The position numbers were made by a program, and so were the translations under genes. A stretch of 64,000 nucleotides of DNA, from contig JANLYQ010000010.1 in NCBI GenBank assembly GCA_031365725.1, positions 1-64,000 of the forward strand, read 5' to 3'. Numbering within the stretch: position 1 is the stretch's first letter; the number at the start of each line of letters is the position of its first letter. This DNA comes from JANLYQ01 sp031365725 (GTDB lineage: Bacteria; Actinomycetota; Actinomycetes; JACCUZ01). The notes beneath the pieces are model-generated. The model had not been told where the DNA came from. It made no database searches and worked only from the letters and a program-made list of their open reading frames with translations. Shown in pieces: positions 30,022 through 37,947 of the stretch.

Positions 30022-31737
30022 GTGAACCACGCGACCGATGCCACCGGTGCCATCGACATCAAGCCCCGCAGCCGTGACGTGACCGACGGTCTGGAGAAGG
30101 CCGCCGCCCGCGGCATGCTCCGCGCGGTCGGCATGGGGGACGACGACTTCGCCAAGCCGCAGATCGGGGTCGCGTCGAGCTGGAACGAGATCACCCCCTG
30201 CAACCTCTCTCTGGACCGGCTCGCGAAGGCCACCAAGGACGGGGTGCACGCAGCTGGCGGCTATCCCCTCGAGTTCGGCACGATCTCGGTGTCCGACGGC
30301 ATCTCGATGGGGCACGAGGGCATGCACTTCTCGCTGGTGTCGCGCGAGGTGATCGCCGACTCGGTCGAGGTCGTCATGCAGGCCGAGCGCCTGGACGGCT
30401 CGGTGCTGCTCGCCGGCTGCGACAAGAGCCTGCCCGGCATGTTGATGGCGGCCGCGCGCCTCGACCTCGCCAGCGTCTTCCTCTACGCCGGCTCGATCCT
30501 GCCCGGCATCGCCAAGATGTCGGACGGCACCGAGCGGCAGGTCACCATCATCGACGCGTTCGAGGCCGTGGGTGCCTGCGCGCGTGGCCTGATGAGTCGC
30601 GCCGACGTCGACGCGATCGAGCGGGCCATCTGCCCCGGCGAGGGCGCCTGCGGTGGCATGTACACCGCCAACACGATGGCGAGCGCGGCCGAGGCGCTGG
30701 GCATGTCACTGCCTGGCAGTGCAGCCCCGCCCGCCACCGACCGTCGCCGCGACGGCTTCGCACGGAAGTCCGGTGAGGCCGTCGTCGGCATGCTGCGCCG
30801 CGGCATCACCGCGCGCGACATCCTCACCCGCGAGGCCTTCGAGAACGCGATCGCCGTCGTCATGGCTTTCGGGGGCTCCACCAACGCGGTGCTGCACCTG
30901 CTCGCCATCGCGCACGAGGCGCAGGTCGAGCTCAGCCTCGACGACTTCGACCGCATCGGTGCCAAGGTGCCGCACCTGGCCGACGTGAAGCCGTTCGGCC
31001 AGTTCGTCATGACCGACGTCGACCGGGTCGGCGGCGTCCCCGTCGTGATGAAGGCGCTGCTCGACGCCGGTTTGATGCATGGCGACGTCCTCACGGTCAC
31101 CGGCGAGACGATGGCCCAGAACCTCGCTGACATCGCCCCGCCCGACGTCGACGGCAAGGTGCTGCGCGCACTGGATCGGCCCATGCACAAGAGCGGTGGT
31201 GTCACCGTGCTGCGCGGCTCGCTGGCCCCCGACGGTGCGGTCGTCAAGACGGCCGGCTTCGACGCTGACGTGTTCGAGGGCACAGCTCGGGTCTTCGACC
31301 GGGAGCGCGCGGCCATGGATGCTCTCGAGAACGGCACGATCGTGGCCGGCGACGTCGTGGTCATCCGCTACGAAGGTCCCAAGGGCGGCCCCGGCATGCG
31401 CGAGATGCTCGCAATCACCGCGGCCATCAAGGGTGCCGGTCTCGGCAAGGACGTCCTGCTCCTCACCGACGGCCGGTTCTCCGGCGGCACGACGGGGTTG
31501 TGCGTGGGGCACGTCGCCCCCGAGGCCGTCGACGCAGGCCCGATCGCCTTGGTGGCCGACGGCGACCACATCCGCCTCGACGTCGTCGCCAAGACCCTCG
31601 ACCTGCTTGTCGAAGACGACGAGCTCGCGCACCGCCGTACGTCGTGGGCACCGCTGCCTCCGGTCTATCCCGGCGGCGTGCTAGCCAAGTACGTCAAGCT
31701 CGTCGGCTCGGCTGCCCAGGGCGCGGTCTGCGGCTGA
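30022..31737 (+). CDS. ilvD: Dihydroxy-acid dehydratase
   Basis: Third common step of valine and isoleucine synthesis (and pantothenate), an Fe-S dehydratase. 571 residues. Cluster cysteines lie in TPCNLSLDRL, LAGCDKSLPGM and GEGACGGMYTANTMASA, all conserved; MHKSGGV and DGRFSGGTTGLCVGH mark the C-terminal half. The pattern with three cysteines fits the form usually carrying a 2Fe-2S cluster in actinobacteria. Start GTG 30022 is set by the leaderless-type promoter. It is a separate transcription unit from ilvBNC, with an HD-GYP gene convergent in between. Confidence 0.97.
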   Translation: MNHATDATGAIDIKPRSRDVTDGLEKAAARGMLRAVGMGDDDFAKPQIGVASSWNEITPCNLSLDRLAKATKDGVHAAGGYPLEFGTISVSDGISMGHEGMHFSLVSREVIADSVEVVMQAERLDGSVLLAGCDKSLPGMLMAAARLDLASVFLYAGSILPGIAKMSDGTERQVTIIDAFEAVGACARGLMSRADVDAIERAICPGEGACGGMYTANTMASAAEALGMSLPGSAAPPATDRRRDGFARKSGEAVVGMLRRGITARDILTREAFENAIAVVMAFGGSTNAVLHLLAIAHEAQVELSLDDFDRIGAKVPHLADVKPFGQFVMTDVDRVGGVPVVMKALLDAGLMHGDVLTVTGETMAQNLADIAPPDVDGKVLRALDRPMHKSGGVTVLRGSLAPDGAVVKTAGFDADVFEGTARVFDRERAAMDALENGTIVAGDVVVIRYEGPKGGPGMREMLAITAAIKGAGLGKDVLLLTDGRFSGGTTGLCVGHVAPEAVDAGPIALVADGDHIRLDVVAKTLDLLVEDDELAHRRTSWAPLPPVYPGGVLAKYVKLVGSAAQGAVCG

Positions 31738-31761
31738 CGGCCCGGCCATCAGCTGGTGGGC

Positions 31762-33450
31762 TCAGTTGGTCCCTTGCTGGTTGGACTGCCGGCCCTGTCC
31801 GTTGCCCGTGTTTGCCAGCGGTCCGGTGACCTTGGCGACGGTGCTGGCAACCGGTGCTGCGGCCGCTGATGCTGCCCCGGTTGCCGCGCTGACCGCAGCG
31901 CCTGCTGCAGCCGTGGCTGCGCCGACAGCCGTCGTCGCCGCGGCGACTGCACCGCTGGTCGTCGCGGGGGTGGGCAGGGGAGCGGGGGCCGTTGCGGTGG
32001 GCGTCGCGACCGGGGGCGGGCTGGTCGCCGGAGCGGCCGGCGACGCCGATGAGGGAGCAGAGGACGTCACGGCGGTGCTGACAGGCGTCGAGGAGGTCGA
32101 GGTGGCCGGCGCGGGTGAGCCGGCACGTCGGGCGCCGTCGCTCGATGCTCCACTCCCGGTCGACGATGAGTCTGTCGATGGCCCGGTGGCCACCGAGCTA
32201 GCGGCCTGCCGCGTGGTGCTCGTCGTCGGTTGCGGCGCCGGGACCGCCGTGGCGGTGCTGGGCGAGCTCGGCGCGCCAGCAGTGCGGGGGCTGGGGAGGG
32301 GTGTCGCGGCCCCACCCACGGCGGCCTCGATGTTCTGCGACTGGGGCGCGGGGGTCGGCTGGGCGGCGGCGAACCCTGGGACGGCCGCTACCGCCCCGGT
32401 CGCGAGAGCGCCCGCTCCCACCACCCGGGCCAGGGTCGCCGCGGGCACCGCGTTGCTGGCGACGAGGGGGATGTCGGCGAGGAAGGCGAGCACTCCCTGC
32501 GCTCGTCGCAGCCGTGGAGCGCTCATCGAGACCATGGCTCGAACAACAGCGGGATCGAACTGGCTCCCCGAGAACCTCACGAGCTCACGGCAGGCAGCGG
32601 CCCGAGACACCGGCCGTCGGTATGCGCGAGCCGCAGTCATGACGTCGTAGACATCTGCGACCGACACGATCCGGGCACCGAAGCTGATCTGCTTGCCCGC
32701 GATGCCGCGCGGATAGCCGGTGCCGTCGTATCGCTCGTGGTGCTCCAGGATCACCGCACCCCACTCGCCCAACCAGGGCACGAGTGCAGCGGCGATCTCG
32801 GCTCCGTGCGTCGGGTGCGCGCGCAGCGTCACCCATTCGTCCTCCGTCGGTTTCCCTGGCTTGTTGAGGAGCGAGGCAGGGACGCGCAGCTTGCCCACGT
32901 CATGCAGGATCGCGGCCCAGCGCAGCAGGTCACGAGCCCGTTCGGGGACGTTGAGCGCTTCGGCGAGCAGGTCGGTGAACATCCGGACCCGCTCGGCGTG
33001 GCCCCGGGTAGGACGGTCGTGCGCGCTCAGTGCGGCCACGAGAGTCAGGATCTCCCGGGCCACGGTCCCCGGGTCGGCGCCCGCCCGCCGCACCCGTGCG
33101 AGCTGTTCCTCGATCGGCACGCGGGAGATCGCGGCACGCGCCATGCGGATGCGCGACGGCGCCGCGTCCGGGAACAGCATGCTGAGGTCGAGGAGAGTGG
33201 CCAGCGGCAGCGCCTTGCGCATGAGGCGGTCGAGTAGGACCAGGATGCCCGTCGACACGGCGGCGAGGACGAGCAGTGCGGCCGCTCGACCGCCGAGGGT
33301 GCTCGCCGTCGGCATCGCCTGGGCCACAAGGTAGGCAACCCCGGACGCAGCGGCAACGGGGACGAGGAAGACAAGGATGCGGACGGTGCGCGCCAGCCCA
33401 GCCCGACGTCCCCACCGCACTTCCGGCGATCGCTGTGACGCCCCGTCCAT
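31762..33450 (-). CDS. Membrane HD-GYP domain protein with long Ala/Pro/Ser tail
   Basis: 562 residues from ATG 33450. Two hydrophobic segments near the N-terminus (VRILVFLVPVAAASGVAYLV and AALLVLAAVSTGILVLL), then an HD-GYP domain: RGHAERVRMF, AILHDVGKLRVP (HD), HPTHGAEIA, LEHHERYDGTGYPRG (GYP) and VSVADVYDVMT, with all metal-binding residues visible. HD-GYP proteins degrade cyclic di-GMP. After a further hydrophobic stretch (VVGAGALATGAVAAVPGFAAA) comes a tail of about 190 residues of almost pure Ala, Pro, Ser and Thr. The tail probably lies outside the membrane. The frame is open upstream to 33618, over the ilvB leader promoter, but no signal supports that start. Confidence 0.87.
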   Translation of the reverse strand: MDGASQRSPEVRWGRRAGLARTVRILVFLVPVAAASGVAYLVAQAMPTASTLGGRAAALLVLAAVSTGILVLLDRLMRKALPLATLLDLSMLFPDAAPSRIRMARAAISRVPIEEQLARVRRAGADPGTVAREILTLVAALSAHDRPTRGHAERVRMFTDLLAEALNVPERARDLLRWAAILHDVGKLRVPASLLNKPGKPTEDEWVTLRAHPTHGAEIAAALVPWLGEWGAVILEHHERYDGTGYPRGIAGKQISFGARIVSVADVYDVMTAARAYRRPVSRAAACRELVRFSGSQFDPAVVRAMVSMSAPRLRRAQGVLAFLADIPLVASNAVPAATLARVVGAGALATGAVAAVPGFAAAQPTPAPQSQNIEAAVGGAATPLPSPRTAGAPSSPSTATAVPAPQPTTSTTRQAASSVATGPSTDSSSTGSGASSDGARRAGSPAPATSTSSTPVSTAVTSSAPSSASPAAPATSPPPVATPTATAPAPLPTPATTSGAVAAATTAVGAATAAAGAAVSAATGAASAAAAPVASTVAKVTGPLANTGNGQGRQSNQQGTN

Positions 33451-33609
33451 GTCTGTCCGTTCTGTCGTAGTCCAGCCCTCGGTCCCTCGTCGGCAGACGG
33501 AGTCGTCCGCCCGATGCGCCGACAGGGTGACGACCAGGCGGGGTCGCGACCGGCGAGGGCGGGGCACGGCGCGGGCATTCCCGCAATGCGAGACGCGCTG
33601 TGCCACGCG

Positions 33610-33615
33610 TTGACA
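33610..33615 (+). promoter_or_regulatory. Possible -35 element of the ilvBNC leader
   Basis: A perfect TTGACA lies 31 bases before the leader-peptide start, but the -10 17 bases later is poor. An alternative is that CACAAT just after it is the -10. The remaining intergenic DNA (33451-33609) shows nothing else. Confidence 0.3.
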
Positions 33616-33646
33616 CAATCATCGAGCGACAGAGAGGCTGTCAGAC

Positions 33647-33685
33647 GTGACACGCCTTCTCGTAGTTCGCCTGCGCGCCGCCTGA
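33647..33685 (+). CDS. ilvB leader peptide
   Basis: A 12-codon ORF, GTG to TGA, reading MTRLLVVRLRAA. It carries two Leu, two Val codons in a row and one further Leu, the classical sensor of branched-chain aminoacyl-tRNA supply. AGAGAGG lies about 10 bases upstream. The stop lies inside a hairpin (CTGAC / GTCAG, 33682-33695) that can compete with the terminator that follows. Attenuation of ilvBNC by such peptides is established in corynebacteria and streptomycetes. Confidence 0.8.
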   Translation: MTRLLVVRLRAA

Positions 33686-33705
33686 CGCCCGTCAGCCGAG
33701 CGCGC

Positions 33706-33744
33706 AACCCCTCGTGAGTCCACACTGGACCGGAGGGGTTTTTT
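33706..33744 (+). terminator. Attenuator terminator upstream of ilvB
   Basis: Outer stem AACCCCTC / GAGGGGTT and inner stem GTCCA / TGGAC, followed by a run of six T (33739-33744). Intrinsic terminator between the leader peptide and ilvB; ribosome stalling at the Leu/Val codons would favour read-through. Confidence 0.85.
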
Positions 33745-33801
33745 GTTGGTCCAGCAGCACCACCACCGCCGCAGTCCGCCCACGCCAGAGAGGTCCACCC
33801 G

Positions 33802-35595
33802 ATGTCCGAGCAGGTGACCGGAGCGCAGAGTCTCGTCCGATCGCTGGAGTCGGCCGGCGTACAGACCGTCTTCGGCATCCCCGGCGGCGCGATCCTGCCG
33901 CTCTACGACCCGCTGATGGACTCGACCCGCATCCGGCACATCTTGGTGCGCCACGAGCAGGGCGCCGGGCACGCCGCCACCGGCTACGCCCAGGCCACCG
34001 GCCGGGTCGGGGTCTGCATGGCGACCAGCGGGCCGGGCGCGACCAACCTGGTGACACCGATCGCCGACGCCTACATGGACAGCGTCCCGATGGTGGCGGT
34101 CACCGGACAGGTGCCGAGTGCCGCGATCGGCACGGACGCCTTCCAGGAGGCCGACATCCGCGGCATCACGATGCCGATCACCAAGCACAACTACCTGGTC
34201 ACCGACCCTGCCGAGATCCCGCGCACCATCGCTGAGGCCTTCCACATCGCCTCGACCGGCCGGCCCGGCCCGGTCCTGGTCGACGTGGCCAAGGACGCCC
34301 TGCAGGCGATGACAACCTTCGACTGGCCTACCGCGATCGACCTGCCCGGCTACCGACCGGTGCTCAAGCCGCACAGCAAGCAGATCCGGGAGGCCGCGCG
34401 GCTGATCGTCGCGTCCAAGCGTCCCGTGCTGTACGTCGGTGGAGGAGTGCTCAAGTCCCGCGCGTGGGCCGAGCTGCGTGCCCTCGCCGAGCTCACCGGC
34501 ATTCCCGTCGTGACCACCCTGATGGCGCGCGGTGCTTTCCCCGACAGCCACCCGCAGCACCTGGGCATGCCGGGCATGCACGGCACGGTCGCTGCGGTCA
34601 CCGCGTTGCAGAAGGCCGACCTGCTCATCTCCCTCGGCGCCCGCTTCGACGACCGGGTCACTGGCAAGCTCTCCAGCTTTGCGCCTGACGCGCTGGTCAT
34701 CCATGCCGACATCGACCCGGCCGAGATCTCCAAGAACCGCACCGCCGACGTGCCCATCGTGGGCGACGCCCTTGAGGTCATCACCGAGCTGACCGAGGTG
34801 TTGCGCGCCGAGCACGAGGCCGGTCGCCAGGGTGACTACGCCGCCTGGTGGTCCCAGGTCGATGGCTGGCGCACGACTTTCCCGCTGGGCTATGACCAGC
34901 CGGCCGACGGCTCGCTCGCCCCGCAGTACGTCATCGAGCGGCTGGGTGCGATCGCCGGACCGGAGGCGCTGTACGTCGCCGGGGTCGGGCAGCACCAGAT
35001 GTGGGCGGCGCAGTTCATCTCCTACGAGAACCCCTGCACCTGGCTCAACTCCGGCGGTCTCGGCACGATGGGCTACGCCGTGCCGGCCGCCATGGGGGCA
35101 AAGGTCGGCCGGCCCGATGCGACAGTCTGGGCCATCGACGGTGACGGCTGCTTCCAGATGACGAACCAGGAGCTCGCGACCTGCGCCATCAACGACATCC
35201 CGATCAAGGTCGCCATCATCAACAACGGCACTCTCGGCATGGTCCGTCAGTGGCAGACCCTGATCTACAACGAGCGCTACTCCAACACCGACCTCGGCGG
35301 CGCCGGGCGTAACGCCGCCGCCGCCGGGAGCCGGGTCGAGCACATCCCCGACTTCGTCAAGCTCGCCGACGCCTACGGCTGCATCGGATTGCGGTGCGAG
35401 AAGGCCGAGGACGTCGACGCCACCATCGAGAAGGCGATGGCCATCGACGACCGACCGGTCGTGGTCGACTTCACCGTCCACCAGGACGCGATGGTGTGGC
35501 CGATGGTTGCCGCCGGCACCAGCAACGACAAGATCCAGGTGGCTCGCGACATGGCGCCGATCTGGGACACCGAGGCAGGGGAGACGCGGGCATGA
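33802..35595 (+). CDS. ilvB: Acetolactate synthase large (catalytic) subunit
   Basis: TPP enzyme that condenses two pyruvates, or pyruvate with 2-oxobutyrate, at the start of valine/leucine and isoleucine synthesis. 597 residues. The catalytic Glu52 is in RHEQGAGHAATGYA; the TPP-Mg motif is GDGCFQMTNQELATC through NNGTLGMVRQWQ; the FAD region is in the middle domain. ATG 33802 follows AGAGAGG. Controlled by the attenuator upstream. The stop TGA (35593-35595) overlaps a small ATG that bridges to ilvN. Confidence 0.97.
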   Translation: MSEQVTGAQSLVRSLESAGVQTVFGIPGGAILPLYDPLMDSTRIRHILVRHEQGAGHAATGYAQATGRVGVCMATSGPGATNLVTPIADAYMDSVPMVAVTGQVPSAAIGTDAFQEADIRGITMPITKHNYLVTDPAEIPRTIAEAFHIASTGRPGPVLVDVAKDALQAMTTFDWPTAIDLPGYRPVLKPHSKQIREAARLIVASKRPVLYVGGGVLKSRAWAELRALAELTGIPVVTTLMARGAFPDSHPQHLGMPGMHGTVAAVTALQKADLLISLGARFDDRVTGKLSSFAPDALVIHADIDPAEISKNRTADVPIVGDALEVITELTEVLRAEHEAGRQGDYAAWWSQVDGWRTTFPLGYDQPADGSLAPQYVIERLGAIAGPEALYVAGVGQHQMWAAQFISYENPCTWLNSGGLGTMGYAVPAAMGAKVGRPDATVWAIDGDGCFQMTNQELATCAINDIPIKVAIINNGTLGMVRQWQTLIYNERYSNTDLGGAGRNAAAAGSRVEHIPDFVKLADAYGCIGLRCEKAEDVDATIEKAMAIDDRPVVVDFTVHQDAMVWPMVAAGTSNDKIQVARDMAPIWDTEAGETRA

Positions 35596-35654
35596 GTTCT
35601 CCCCGAGAAGTCGCTCCTACGTCACGATTCCCCGGGGGCCCGGACAATGAGTAA
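35592..35654 (+). CDS. Possible 20-codon coupling ORF between ilvB and ilvN
   Basis: ATG 35592 overlaps the ilvB stop (ATGA) and the frame ends at TAA 35652-35654, inside the first codons of ilvN (ATG 35647). The product would be MSSPREVAPTSRFPGGPDNE. Nothing suggests a folded product; the arrangement would carry ribosomes from ilvB to the ilvN start. The alternative is plain spacer. Confidence 0.3.
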   Translation: MSSPREVAPTSRFPGGPDNE

Positions 35655-36186
35655 ACACACGCTCTCGGTGCTCGTCGAGAACAAGCCCGGTGTCCTGGCT
35701 CGCATCGCCGGGTTGTTCTCCCGCCGCGGGTTCAACATCGACTCCCTCGCGGTCGGTCCGACCGAAGACGCTGATGTCTCGCGCATGACGATCGTCGTCA
35801 ACGTCGAGGAGCTGCCGCTGGAGCAGGTGACCAAGCAGCTCAACAAGCTTGTCGAGGTGCTCAAGATCGTCGAGCTCGACCCGGGCACCTCGGTGCAGCG
35901 CGAGCTGTTGCTGGTCAAGGTCGCCGCCGACCGCTCCACCCGGTCGCACGTGCTCGAGAACGTCGCTCTCTTCCGCGCCAAGGTGGTCGACGTGGCCATC
36001 GACGCGGTGACGATCGAGGCGACCGGCAGCGCGGACAAGCTGGCTGCCCTTCTCAAGGTCCTCGAGCCCTTCGGCATCCGCGAGCTGGTGCAGTCCGGCC
36101 GGGTTGCCGTCAGCCGTGGACCCCGTTCGATGACCGACCGCTCCACCCGCACCCCGGGTTCTACCGTCGTGCCGATCGCCCGCTAG
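35647..36186 (+). CDS. ilvN: Acetolactate synthase small (regulatory) subunit
   Basis: 179 residues. N-terminal ACT domain (HTLSVLVENKPGVLARIAGLFSRRGFNIDSL) that binds valine for feedback inhibition, and the C-terminal ALS_ss_C domain (VEATGSADKLAALLKVLEPFGIRELVQSGRVAVSRG). ATG 35647. Expected to activate and feedback-regulate IlvB. About 15 basic residues extend past the usual end. Confidence 0.97.
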   Translation: MSKHTLSVLVENKPGVLARIAGLFSRRGFNIDSLAVGPTEDADVSRMTIVVNVEELPLEQVTKQLNKLVEVLKIVELDPGTSVQRELLLVKVAADRSTRSHVLENVALFRAKVVDVAIDAVTIEATGSADKLAALLKVLEPFGIRELVQSGRVAVSRGPRSMTDRSTRTPGSTVVPIAR

Positions 36187-36258
36187 ACAGTCCTGCTCCG
36201 CACCTCAGCAGACAGCAGCCTCACCGTCAGAACCCTCACCGATCAGGAGCACACCATC

Positions 36259-37260
36259 GTGGCCGAGATGTACTACGACGACGACGCCGACCTGTCCGTC
36301 ATCCAGGGGCGCAACGTGGCCGTCCTGGGCTACGGCAGCCAGGGGCACGCGCACGCGCTGTCGCTGCGTGACTCCGGGGTCGACGTGCGCGTCGGTCTGC
36401 CCGAGGGTTCCAAGAGCCGCGAGCGCGCCGACGCCGAAGGCCTGCGGGTCCTCACGCCGTTCGAGGCGTGCGAGGAGGCCGACCTCATCATGGTGCTGGC
36501 CCCCGACCCGGTGCAGCGCTCGCTCTACGCCGAGGCCATCGCCCCCAACCTGGTAGACGGCGACGCGTTGTTCTTCGGTCACGGCCTCAACATCCGCTAC
36601 GACCTCATCAAGCCCCCGGCCGGCGTCGATGTCTGCATGGTCGCCCCCAAGGGCCCTGGCCACCTGGTGCGGCGCCAGTTCGTCGACGGCCGCGGCGTCC
36701 CCGTGCTCGTCGCCGTCGAGCAGGACGCCACCGGCAACGCGTGGCCGTTGGTCACCTCTTACGCCAAGGGCATCGGTGGCACCCGGGCGGGCGCCATCAA
36801 GACGACGTTCACCGAGGAGACCGAGACCGACCTGTTCGGTGAGCAGGTGGTCCTCTGCGGCGGTCTGTCCGAGCTCATCAAGTCCGGCTTCGACACCCTC
36901 GTCGACGCGGGCTACCAGCCCGAGGTCGCCTACTTCGAGTGCCTGCACGAGGTCAAGCTGATCGTCGACCTGATGTATGAGGGCGGCCTGTCCAAGATGA
37001 ACTGGTCGGTGTCGGAGACCGCTGAGTACGGCGGCTACACCCGCGGCCCACGTCTGGTCACCGATGCGACCCGCGCCGAGATGCGCAAGATCCTCGGCGA
37101 GATCACCGACGGCTCGTTCGCCACCGAGTGGATGGCGGAGTACGACAGCGGTCTCCCGAACCACAGGAGGCTCTACCAGGAGAACCACGACCACCGGGTC
37201 GAGCAGACCGGCCGCACCCTGCGCCCGATGATGAGCTGGATCAGCGAGGGCGACGAGTAG
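36259..37260 (+). CDS. ilvC: Ketol-acid reductoisomerase (class I)
   Basis: Second common step of branched-chain synthesis, NADPH- and Mg-dependent. 333 residues, class I length. Rossmann start VAVLGYGSQGHAHALSLRDSG; the knotted C-terminal domain carries the metal-binding acids in KTTFTEETETDLFGEQ and FECLHEVKLIVDLMYEGG. GTG 36259 has AGGAG about 9 bases upstream. Last gene of ilvBNC; a large inverted repeat follows 71 bases after the stop. Confidence 0.97.
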   Translation: MAEMYYDDDADLSVIQGRNVAVLGYGSQGHAHALSLRDSGVDVRVGLPEGSKSRERADAEGLRVLTPFEACEEADLIMVLAPDPVQRSLYAEAIAPNLVDGDALFFGHGLNIRYDLIKPPAGVDVCMVAPKGPGHLVRRQFVDGRGVPVLVAVEQDATGNAWPLVTSYAKGIGGTRAGAIKTTFTEETETDLFGEQVVLCGGLSELIKSGFDTLVDAGYQPEVAYFECLHEVKLIVDLMYEGGLSKMNWSVSETAEYGGYTRGPRLVTDATRAEMRKILGEITDGSFATEWMAEYDSGLPNHRRLYQENHDHRVEQTGRTLRPMMSWISEGDE

Positions 37261-37331
37261 CCAGCCCGATCGTCCGCAGGACACGTTCCCGCGGAAACGC
37301 TTTCTGATCCGCCACCACCGACCGGCAACCG

Positions 37332-37378
37332 CTCCGGAGAGGATTCGGCCACTAGGACGTGCCGGATCGTCTCCGGAG
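37332..37378. terminator. Large imperfect inverted repeat after ilvC
   Basis: Two 18-base arms, 37332-37349 and 37361-37378, 16 of 18 positions paired (one further G-U), around an 11-base loop. A third copy of GATCCGGC follows at 37380. There is no T-run, so it may be a strong hairpin terminator or an RNA-stabilising structure for the ilvBNC message. The 305-base stretch 37261-37565 also contains the short frame at 37446-37553. Confidence 0.55.
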
Positions 37379-37445
37379 TGATCCGGCGTGGCTTCACGAG
37401 ACGGCCACGACCTCCGCTTGATGTCACGTGGCAGCGGGCCTCTGA

Positions 37446-37553
37446 CAACGTGCCTGCAGTAGTAGGAAGCAGGAGCCGTGGTGGCGCAACCCGGTGCCCC
37501 TGGGGCTCGGCGCGGTGGCGATCTCCCTGCTCCTGTACATCCCCTTCGCGTGA
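37446..37553 (+). pseudogene. Open frame for a small membrane peptide without a standard start codon
   Basis: 36 codons between two stops reading QEPWWRNPVPLG then AVAISLLLYIPFA: a membrane span ending exactly at the stop, which looks like the end of a real small protein. The only in-frame ATG, GTG or TTG codon is GTG 37494, which would leave 19 residues, all within the span. The frame just upstream (GTG 37450) is in another phase. A frameshifted small gene, an unusual start codon, or chance are all possible. Confidence 0.35.
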
Positions 37554-37565
37554 CGGGCGGCTGAC

Positions 37566-37874
37566 ATGGCGAGCACCAGGAACAGCGCCGGCGACCACAG
37601 CAACGACAACAAGAACGCGTCGGGCGCGGCCGAGCTCGTCGATGTCCGGCGGATCATCGGTGGGCTCGTCCTGCCGTACGGCGTGATCCTGCTGGTGGCC
37701 GGCCTGGTCGACGGGCCGGCCGCCTCGAAGAAGGCAGCAGGCATCGACATCAGCATCTGGACCGGCCCGGGCATGGCGGTGTTCGGTGCGTTCTTCCTGC
37801 TCTGGATGCGGCTCCGTCCGCTGCCGGACGGACAGCTGAAAGAGGAGCCTGTTGGATCGGAGGACCACCCCTAG
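37566..37874 (+). CDS. Small two-span membrane protein of unknown function
   Basis: 102 residues from ATG 37566. After a polar N-terminus (about 25 residues, Asn/Ser-rich) there are two membrane spans: IIGGLVLPYGVILLVAGLVDG and GPGMAVFGAFFLLWMRL, joined by a short loop with ASKKAAGIDISIW. No family recognised with confidence. It lies alone between ilvC and serA, 12 bases after the short membrane-peptide frame above, and the two could be parts of one small membrane locus. Confidence 0.7.
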   Translation: MASTRNSAGDHSNDNKNASGAAELVDVRRIIGGLVLPYGVILLVAGLVDGPAASKKAAGIDISIWTGPGMAVFGAFFLLWMRLRPLPDGQLKEEPVGSEDHP

Positions 37875-37882
37875 AGACGCTC

Positions 37883-37896
37883 GTGAATCCGTTCAC
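37883..37896. promoter_or_regulatory. Candidate operator upstream of serA
   Basis: Perfect inverted repeat GTGAA-tccg-TTCAC just upstream of the -10-like TAACAT (37907-37912). Its position would suit a repressor or activator of serA. No regulator can be assigned. Confidence 0.35.
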
Positions 37897-37947
37897 AAGG
37901 TCTGGTTAACATCGTGGTGGCCGTGCCGCCCCCCTTAAGGACCCGTC

